NCBI GenBank assembly: GCA_015492915.1
Contig: WGED01000691.1
Coordinates: 1-6,991, forward strand
Source of the DNA: Cyclobacteriaceae bacterium
Lineage (GTDB): Bacteria; Bacteroidota; Bacteroidia; Cytophagales; Cyclobacteriaceae
DNA: 6,991 bases
Direction of reading: 5' to 3'
The notes beneath the pieces were generated by a model. It had not been told where the DNA came from. It did not search any database and saw only the letters and a program-made list of their open reading frames with translations. The position numbers were made by a program, and so were the translations under genes. Within the stretch, counting starts at the first letter, position 1, and the number at the start of each line of letters is the position of its first letter. Shown in pieces: positions 1-4,417 of this stretch.

Positions 1-282
1 GAGTGCATGCGGGACATTGGCCGGCATTATGATCATCTCACCCTTCGTCACAATATGCTTTTTCCCGTCTATGATTACTTCGGCCACACCGTCGATCACC
101 TGAACAACAGCATCAAATGGGGCGGTATGTTCACTCAAACCCTGCCCTTTGTCAAAAGCAAATAATGAGATGTTTCCTGCACTGTTTTTAATTACCTGTT
201 TACTCACAATACCACCATCCTGATACTCGATAGCTTCATCCGTTTTGTAAACTATCTCCGCGTTAAATGATTTATTTTCCAT
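1..282 (-). CDS. Small cupin-domain protein, C-terminus outside window
   Basis: Translating the minus strand from the ATG at 282 gives 94 residues with no stop before the window edge, so the 3' end is missing. The protein starts MENKSFNAEIVY. It carries a single-domain cupin fold signature: GQGLSEHTAPFDAVVQVIDG at about residues 47-66 is a degenerate first cupin motif (it has SEHTAP in place of HxH), and GEMIIMPANVPHAL at 81-94 is the second motif with its conserved PxxxPH. Proteins of this kind are usually about 105-115 residues, so only some 10-20 residues should be lost. His52 and His92 are the visible candidate metal ligands. There is no signal peptide, so it is presumably cytoplasmic. 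It lies on the same strand as the nos genes but 250 bp beyond nosY, so it is probably a separate unit. Function is unknown; small cupins of this type often occur near anaerobic or nitrogen-oxide genes, but a link here is inference from position only. Confidence 0.8.
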   Translation of the reverse strand, partial: MENKSFNAEIVYKTDEAIEYQDGGIVSKQVIKNSAGNISLFAFDKGQGLSEHTAPFDAVVQVIDGVAEVIIDGKKHIVTKGEMIIMPANVPHAL

Positions 283-321
283 GATGTTTTAATGATTTTA
301 TATTCTTATTTAAAATGATTC

Positions 322-329
322 TAAATATA
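322..329 (-). promoter_or_regulatory. Possible -7 box of the cupin promoter
   Basis: The minus strand reads TATATTTA, matching the Bacteroidota TAnnTTTG consensus except for the last base. It would place a start site near 315 and a leader of about 33 nt before the cupin ATG at 282. No TTG-type -33 element stands at the usual spacing, so the call is weak. Confidence 0.22.
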
Positions 330-350
330 GAAGGCGATTATTCCTCCTTT

Positions 351-366
351 TATGACTTCAATCACA
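351..366. promoter_or_regulatory. CRP/FNR-family-like inverted repeat
   Basis: The plus strand reads TATGA-N6-TCACA, that is TGTGA-N6-TCATA on the minus strand, which is one base off the classical TGTGA-N6-TCACA palindrome of CRP-type regulators. Its centre (358.5) would lie about 43 bp upstream of the start site predicted from the -7 box at 322-329, close to the usual position of a class II activator site. Both the operator and the promoter are guesses from short motifs; no regulator gene is in the window. Confidence 0.25.
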
Positions 367-453
367 GTTGATGGATAAAATTAACAAGATTTTATTTTGC
401 AAATGAGTATGGCTCTAAAAATCAAGGGATTACAACAAAAAAAATAATCGATT

Positions 454-469
454 GATTTTCATGAAAATC
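454..469. repeat. Perfect 16-bp palindrome with phased half-sites
   Basis: GATTTTCATGAAAATC is its own reverse complement. A third copy of the half-site, GATTTT at 474-479, follows, so the half-sites begin at 454, 464 and 474, exactly 10 bp apart and in alternating orientation. On the minus-strand transcript the palindrome is followed by nine bases and then eight T (437-444). It could be a regulator-binding site on one DNA face, or part of a weak A/T-rich terminator for the nos operon. The sequence alone does not decide. Confidence 0.5.
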
Positions 470-489
470 TGATGATTTTTTGACTGATC

Positions 490-517
490 AAAGAAAGGGA
501 CACCTCCAAACGGTCTC
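490..517 (-). terminator. Weak candidate terminator after nosY
   Basis: On the minus strand GAGACC, a 7-nt loop and GGTGTC form a six-pair stem with one G-G mismatch (arms 499-504 and 512-517), followed by CCTTTCTTT. It begins 15 bp after the nosY stop, so the position suits a transcript end, but the stem is short and the T tract interrupted. Confidence 0.25.
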
Positions 518-532
518 TGCATGGAAAGAGGA

Positions 533-1315
533 TTAAAAATCCTTTTTTGAGCTTTTTTTCAGTATCAGGGCGACCGGCAATGCCGTCCAGAGCGACAGCG
601 CGGCAAAAGAAAGAAACATTCCACTTGAGTTGCCAAAAAATTTGCTGAACACGGCGCCCGTATATCCCATCAGCGCGGAGATGTCGAGCTGAAGCATAAT
701 GAGAATACGGCTCAGATCTATGGGATTGAGCAATGACAAAATAATGGAAAATTTCTCAAGGGGATACTCCTGAAACATCAGCAGGAGCATAAGGAAAACA
801 CCATCATAGATAAACGACATAAACAACCACACCAAAATGGCAACACCAAAACCTTTAAGCCTGTTTTCATTGACAAGGGCAATATAAAAGGAAATAGCTG
901 TGAATATGAAAGTCAGGAATATGCCCGACAATAATAAGATGATCAGGCTCATCGTATGGTCTGAACCGAAAACACCATAAAAAACAAACGGCAACATCAT
1001 ACCGGTCAGCAAGCTCAGCGACAACGACAGGCTGATACCGAGGTACATACCGAAGAAAATCCTGCGCCTCGGAATCGGCTGTGCCAGCAGCAATTCTATG
1101 AATTCGCGGGAATTATAGTAATTCATTACTCCGAAGATGGTACCGATAAGCGGGGTAAGGATAAAAGTGACGTTCATCAGGCTGACGATGGCTTTGGAAA
1201 CGTCATGACCCAGATACAACAATACGAGCCCGGTGATAAAATAGAACAGAAAATAAATAATACTCCACCGGCTTCGGATCAGATCAAAAAAGACATATTT
1301 AAGAATCTTAGGCAT
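533..1315 (-). CDS. nosY: NosY, ABC transporter membrane subunit for CuZ assembly
   Basis: This 260-residue integral membrane protein is the permease half of the NosFY ABC transporter, which works with NosD in forming the CuZ site of N2O reductase. About six membrane segments are visible, near residues 17-36, 45-64, 89-114, 122-147, 155-181 and 235-251. Between the second and third lies NSREFIELLLAQPIPRRR (68-85), the basic cytoplasmic segment typical of NosY and related ABC-2 permeases, which probably contacts the ATPase. NPIDLSRIL (197-205) is another family-like motif. The length is close to that of known NosY proteins. The ATG at 1315 overlaps the end of nosF by 8 bp, which suggests translational coupling and equal production of the two subunits. 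The C-terminus is basic (KKSSKKDF) and should be cytoplasmic. It is the last gene of the maturation run. Identity rests on family motifs plus position next to nosF and nosD. Confidence 0.9.
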   Translation of the reverse strand: MPKILKYVFFDLIRSRWSIIYFLFYFITGLVLLYLGHDVSKAIVSLMNVTFILTPLIGTIFGVMNYYNSREFIELLLAQPIPRRRIFFGMYLGISLSLSLSLLTGMMLPFVFYGVFGSDHTMSLIILLLSGIFLTFIFTAISFYIALVNENRLKGFGVAILVWLFMSFIYDGVFLMLLLMFQEYPLEKFSIILSLLNPIDLSRILIMLQLDISALMGYTGAVFSKFFGNSSGMFLSFAALSLWTALPVALILKKSSKKDF

Positions 1316-2012
1316 TTTCTTCCAGAATTTTAGCGATGGCCCTTTCGAGATTATCTTCTTTGTGCGACTGCATCATCTCTTCAAAAGTGCCGTGAAAATA
1401 TATCTTTCCCTCAAGCAAAAAGACCAGTTCATCGGCAATCTCTTCCACCAGACTCATGATATGGGTGGTGATAAGAAATGTTTTTCCCTCGGCCTTCTTT
1501 GCAGATATCAGGTCTTTCAGTCTGATCAGGGCTATGGGATCGAGACCGGATGTTGGTTCGTCAAGGATATACAACGGGCAATCAAACATAAACGTTAGCA
1601 GCACATTCACCTTTTGCCTTGTTCCTCCGGAGAGTTGCCTTAGTTTTTTGTTGAGAAATGGCGCTAACTCAAACATTTCGATCAGTCTTTCAGTTTTTCC
1701 CGCCACACCACGCACATCTTCAATCAGCTTAATCAGTTCAGCCACTCGAAGGTTTTCGGGAAATCGGGCAATCTGAGGCATATAGCCTATTTGATTTCTG
1801 TACTCCCATTTATTTTTTATCGGTTTATCCTGAAACCGGATCTCGCCGGTATCCGGCACCACCAGCCCAAGGATCGATTTTATCAGCGTCGTCTTTCCCG
1901 AACCGTTAGGACCCAACACAGCAGTGATCTTGCCGTCAGACAAAGAAAAATCAAATCCTTTAAGCACTTCCAGCCTGCCAAAGCTTTTCTTTATCTCTTT
2001 TATTTCAATCAT
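1308..2012 (-). CDS. nosF: NosF, ABC transporter ATPase for CuZ assembly
   Basis: This is a complete 234-residue ABC ATPase. Walker A is GPNGSGKTT (34-42), the Q-loop glutamine is Q80 in GYMPQ, the signature is LSGGTRQK (127-134), Walker B is LYILDEP (147-153) with catalytic Glu152, the D-loop is SGLD (155-158), and the switch histidine is H184 in TTHIM. All catalytic elements are intact. NosF powers the NosY permease. In the known system the NosDFY complex is needed to build the sulfur-bridged CuZ centre; the transported compound is not settled, although a sulfur species has been proposed. The ATG at 2012 lies inside the end of nosD (8-bp overlap), and the gene's own end overlaps nosY by 8 bp. 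On sequence alone it could be any ABC-2 type ATPase; the nosD and nosY neighbours make the specific assignment. Confidence 0.93.
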   Translation of the reverse strand: MIEIKEIKKSFGRLEVLKGFDFSLSDGKITAVLGPNGSGKTTLIKSILGLVVPDTGEIRFQDKPIKNKWEYRNQIGYMPQIARFPENLRVAELIKLIEDVRGVAGKTERLIEMFELAPFLNKKLRQLSGGTRQKVNVLLTFMFDCPLYILDEPTSGLDPIALIRLKDLISAKKAEGKTFLITTHIMSLVEEIADELVFLLEGKIYFHGTFEEMMQSHKEDNLERAIAKILEENA

Positions 2013-3249
2013 ATCGAAGCATCTTCATTTTAGGCCGATCATCGAGCAGCGATTGTGGAGTGAGTACCGGTGCCACCTTTTCTGCAATATTAATCATATC
2101 TATGAAAAAACTGCGTAAAAGGATGATGGATTCGGGCACCTTGGAAATAACGAAGGAAAACAGACGAACCGGTCTGTACGGCACATCACCGATCCCGTCT
2201 CTGTCCAGATCATAACCGGTATAGTTGTCCCAGTAATTATCGTGATAGCTGTTATGGTTTCGCGAACTGTTAGTCGTCAGGTCGAACGTGTTGGATATAA
2301 AATTGTTGAAAGCGATCTCATTGTCCATACAGCTTCCAAAGATATTCATTGCCCAACCATTGCTAATAAAATTGTTGTGTGTGATCCTTATCCTGTTAGT
2401 ACCGTCTGCAAAAATCGCCGTTGTATTACTTTTAAATACATTCCCCGACAATTCACCGTCATAAATTTCTTTTAAAAGCAACCCGTAGTTTGACGTGCCC
2501 CAGTTATCAATAAACTTGTTGTCTTTCATTATGATAAAATTGGAGAACATCACCGCCACACCGGTGCCATTGTTTTTGAAAGTATTGCCTATATAGTCAT
2601 CATGATTTGAAAACATAAAATGCAGACCATAGCGTATATTGCCCTCACTAACATTATTAAGAATCTTACTTTCTTCAACAAATTCAAAATATATTCCGTC
2701 ACGATGACCGCTGATCTTATTTCCCTCAATGAGAATATCTTCACAATACCATAGATGGATGCCATTTCCGGAATTCACTTCATTTTTGGCTATCCCCTCC
2801 ATTATATTGTTTTTGACGATAGTGTGTTTGACTTTTTTCAGGTAAATCCCAAAATACGTATCGATCAGCCGGTTGTTTTCAATTGTGCAGTAATCCACTC
2901 TGTCGAGCTTTATCCCTGCCCAGTCTTTTGTAAAAGAAAAGCCTACATTTTGAATCTGAAACCCACTGAAGGTAACACTATCGGATGCAATTATAATGAT
3001 TTCGGCCTTGTGCTCACCGTCAATGACCGGGCGATCAATCCCAATAATCACCAGGGGCTTATCAACAATAATATCATGCTCAAGATACGTACCGCTTGCA
3101 ACTTGTATGGTATCGTGAGGCTGTGCTATTTTGATAGCCTCGCGAATAGAAAACTCCCCCGGATTTACTTTTAATAGTCCGGCAGTAAGCCAAAAAGGCA
3201 TATATACAAAAAATAAAATAAGGGTTGTTTTGATATATTTTATCCCCAT
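2005..3249 (-). CDS. nosD: NosD, periplasmic beta-helix copper-site maturation protein
   Basis: This is NosD, the periplasmic partner of the NosFY transporter in CuZ maturation. The frame is open back to a TTG at 3267, but the first ATG, at 3249, is preferred. It gives 414 residues beginning MGIKYIKTTLILFF, places a signal peptide at the N-terminus (about residues 1-24), and starts 7 bp after the nosL stop. The body is a right-handed parallel beta-helix of the CASH/pectate-lyase-like type, with many Asn-rich turns such as IENNRL, VKNNIM, IEGNKI and ITHNNF. Conserved NosD blocks are GNGIHLWYC (161-169), HRDGIYFEF (182-190), RYGLHFMFSN (206-215) and the C-terminal NYWDNYTGYD (338-347) followed by DGIGDVPYRP. 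About 50 residues follow the helix, as in other NosD proteins. No truncation or frameshift is visible. The end overlaps nosF by 8 bp. Confidence 0.94.
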   Translation of the reverse strand: MGIKYIKTTLILFFVYMPFWLTAGLLKVNPGEFSIREAIKIAQPHDTIQVASGTYLEHDIIVDKPLVIIGIDRPVIDGEHKAEIIIIASDSVTFSGFQIQNVGFSFTKDWAGIKLDRVDYCTIENNRLIDTYFGIYLKKVKHTIVKNNIMEGIAKNEVNSGNGIHLWYCEDILIEGNKISGHRDGIYFEFVEESKILNNVSEGNIRYGLHFMFSNHDDYIGNTFKNNGTGVAVMFSNFIIMKDNKFIDNWGTSNYGLLLKEIYDGELSGNVFKSNTTAIFADGTNRIRITHNNFISNGWAMNIFGSCMDNEIAFNNFISNTFDLTTNSSRNHNSYHDNYWDNYTGYDLDRDGIGDVPYRPVRLFSFVISKVPESIILLRSFFIDMINIAEKVAPVLTPQSLLDDRPKMKMLRYD

Positions 3250-3256
3250 CAACAGA

Positions 3257-3703
3257 TTAGTTGGCAAATTTTGCCCTTAATTCATCCCAAGAAAATATCT
3301 CACCACCGTTTTGCTGTTGCATCTTTTGCGCCTCGGCGGCATCACCGAAAGGATTTATATACATTCCCATGGGGCTGGGCATATTCTTGCTCACAAGATA
3401 TTGTGCACTGTGTGCATCAATAAATTTTCCCGGATGATCATGTGTATTCGTAAAAAGCAGGGCGAGACCATTTTCATCCTCAACTTTTTCACTTACATAG
3501 TTGACCATACACTCCACTGCATCAAACTTATAAACCTTCCCTTTTTTCGTCACCACTTCACATCCGAACCGTTGATCGACAATGGTCATCATGCAATAGT
3601 CACATTTGTCATGACCGTAGTCAATAGGTTTGCCTTCGGGCTTGCATGAAGATACAATCAAAACCAAGCCGAAGAACAGCGATACAATTCCCGTTTTTTT
3701 CAT
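3257..3703 (-). CDS. nosL: NosL, copper-binding lipoprotein chaperone
   Basis: This 148-residue NosL-family protein delivers Cu(I) for NosZ maturation on the outer side of the inner membrane. The N-terminus MKKTGIVSLFFGLVLIVSSC is a lipoprotein signal peptide with a lipobox (VSSC) and lipidated Cys20. The metal-site motif is CDYCMM (34-39), corresponding to the CxxCxM region of NosL proteins. FDAVECM (60-66) and SPMGMYINPFG (110-120) are further family blocks. MTIVDQRFGCEV after the CxxC site is of the Bacteroidota type. No acidic stretch follows Cys20, so the lipoprotein export signal for surface display is absent and a periplasm-facing position is expected. The ATG at 3703 overlaps the upstream stop as ATGA, the classic coupling arrangement. 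Known NosL proteins are not all strictly essential for N2O reduction, so its weight in this organism cannot be judged from the sequence. Confidence 0.93.
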   Translation of the reverse strand: MKKTGIVSLFFGLVLIVSSCKPEGKPIDYGHDKCDYCMMTIVDQRFGCEVVTKKGKVYKFDAVECMVNYVSEKVEDENGLALLFTNTHDHPGKFIDAHSAQYLVSKNMPSPMGMYINPFGDAAEAQKMQQQNGGEIFSWDELRAKFAN

Positions 3704-4281
3704 ACTTGTTTTTTCAATTTTCCTTTTAAATAAACAGCATAAGCGGCTCCGAGCATGGCTGTCACAATAAATGCTGACCCCCAGTGCGGCCAGGAACTCG
3801 CCTTGAAATTCAATAACATTTTGGTGCCGATGAGCGGAGGCTGATAGGCCATGCCCGGCACTTTGATAGCGGCCTCCGGCGACAAATTGTGGCCATAATC
3901 ATATAACCACAAATAGAAATCATAAATACCCAAAATTCCGAGAATACTCAATATAACTACCCAGGCTATCCAAAACTTTTTGTTGTTAATAAGGGCGAAG
4001 ACCAATCCCAACGCAGCCATCCCAAGGATGATTTTTGGAAAATATACTAGTTCCGGAATTGAGTCAGGATTAATTTCTTTCATCCCCACATAATGGTTCA
4101 GGATGTTAATGTTTTGAAGTGTGCCGGCCTCATCACCAGTAATCTGATTGATCCAAATATACATTGTGAGCTGTTGTGGGTACTGCGGGGCCAGTAACGA
4201 TATCCTCCAAATAGGGGCTATGAACATGCCCAGCAAAGATAGAGCAGCAAGGAGGAAAATTATTTTTGGAAGGTGTTTCAT
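3700..4281 (-). CDS. nosB: NosB-like four-helix membrane protein of clade II nos clusters
   Basis: This is an integral membrane protein of 193 residues from the ATG at 4281; a TTG at 4287 would add two residues. Four membrane segments are visible at about 5-23, 80-99, 102-121 and 165-185. The short basic loop NNKK and the basic tail KGKLKKQV put both ends in the cytoplasm and leave two long periplasmic loops (24-79 and 122-164). These loops hold APQYP (31-35), LNHYVGMK (61-68), GHNL (130-133), PGMAYQPPLIG (142-152) and, at the last helix, WPHWG (164-168). A gene for a membrane protein directly after nosZ is a mark of clade II clusters and is called nosB there; I assign the name from position, topology and motif wording, with no alignment done. 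Its biochemical role is not established. Nearby genes suggest copper handling or electron transfer to NosZ. It is the first gene after the internal terminator, so it heads the maturation transcript. Confidence 0.75.
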   Translation of the reverse strand: MKHLPKIIFLLAALSLLGMFIAPIWRISLLAPQYPQQLTMYIWINQITGDEAGTLQNINILNHYVGMKEINPDSIPELVYFPKIILGMAALGLVFALINNKKFWIAWVVILSILGILGIYDFYLWLYDYGHNLSPEAAIKVPGMAYQPPLIGTKMLLNFKASSWPHWGSAFIVTAMLGAAYAVYLKGKLKKQV

Positions 4282-4315
4282 GATCAATAACTATTTAAAA
4301 ATTAAAAAACTGCCG

Positions 4316-4323
4316 CAAAGGTA
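4316..4323 (-). promoter_or_regulatory. Candidate Bacteroidota promoter (-7 box) for nosB-nosL-nosDFY
   Basis: The minus strand reads TACCTTTG, an exact match to the Bacteroidota -7 consensus TAnnTTTG. A start site about 7 bp downstream, near 4309, would give a leader of roughly 28 nt before the nosB ATG at 4281, which also supports that start over the TTG. It stands only 15-20 bp after the internal terminator. No clear TTG-type -33 element is seen upstream, where the terminator stem and T tract occupy the space, so strength is uncertain. Confidence 0.5.
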
Positions 4324-4330
4324 AGTATAA

Positions 4331-4371
4331 TTTAAAAAGAAAGCATCACAGTCTTGCGACTGTGATGCCTT
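4331..4371 (-). terminator. Strong intrinsic terminator downstream of nosZ
   Basis: A perfect 11-bp stem (4343-4353 with 4358-4368) encloses a 4-nt loop: GCATCACAGTC and GACTGTGATGC. On the minus-strand transcript one G-U and two A-U pairs extend it to about 14 pairs, and it is followed by TTTCTTTTT. This is a textbook Rho-independent terminator, beginning about 47 nt after the nosZ stop. On the plus strand the bases after the stem are CCTTTAAGG, so termination is expected only for the nosZ transcript. It should separate, or partly separate, cytochrome-nosZ transcription from the maturation genes. Confidence 0.88.
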
Positions 4372-4417
4372 TAAGGACATAATCATTTACGATTGATTAA
4401 ACAATAATGTCAATTTA

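Larger units (their letters stand above)
283..532. other. Intergenic gap between nosY and the cupin gene
   Basis: This is a 250-bp AT-rich spacer with no convincing ORF. Read in the direction of transcription it holds a weak terminator-like hairpin just after nosY (490-517), a short TTGA-N4-TCAA inverted repeat (480-491), a perfect 16-bp palindrome (454-469) followed by eight T on the transcript (437-444), a CRP-like inverted repeat (351-366) and a near-consensus Bacteroidota -7 box (322-329). It most likely carries the end of the nos transcript and the promoter of the cupin gene. Confidence 0.6.

Noticed and set aside
2089..3075. Asn/Gly-rich periodic pattern in nosD considered as a DNA repeat
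   Set aside because: The periodicity is in the protein, from beta-helix turns, and the underlying bases are not repeated closely enough to be a tandem repeat.
2755..3174. 139-codon plus-strand frame opposite nosD
   Set aside because: Antisense shadow; it has no plausible start context, and the nosD reading frame is intact and conserved in motif.
4343..4368. TCACAG/CTGTGA inverted repeat considered as a CRP operator
   Set aside because: The perfect GC-containing stem, 4-nt loop and following T tract on the minus strand fit an intrinsic terminator far better than a protein-binding site.
4368..4376. CCTTTAAGG short palindrome beside the nosZ terminator
   Set aside because: Nine bases is too short to be meaningful alone, and it adjoins the terminator stem, which already explains the symmetry here.
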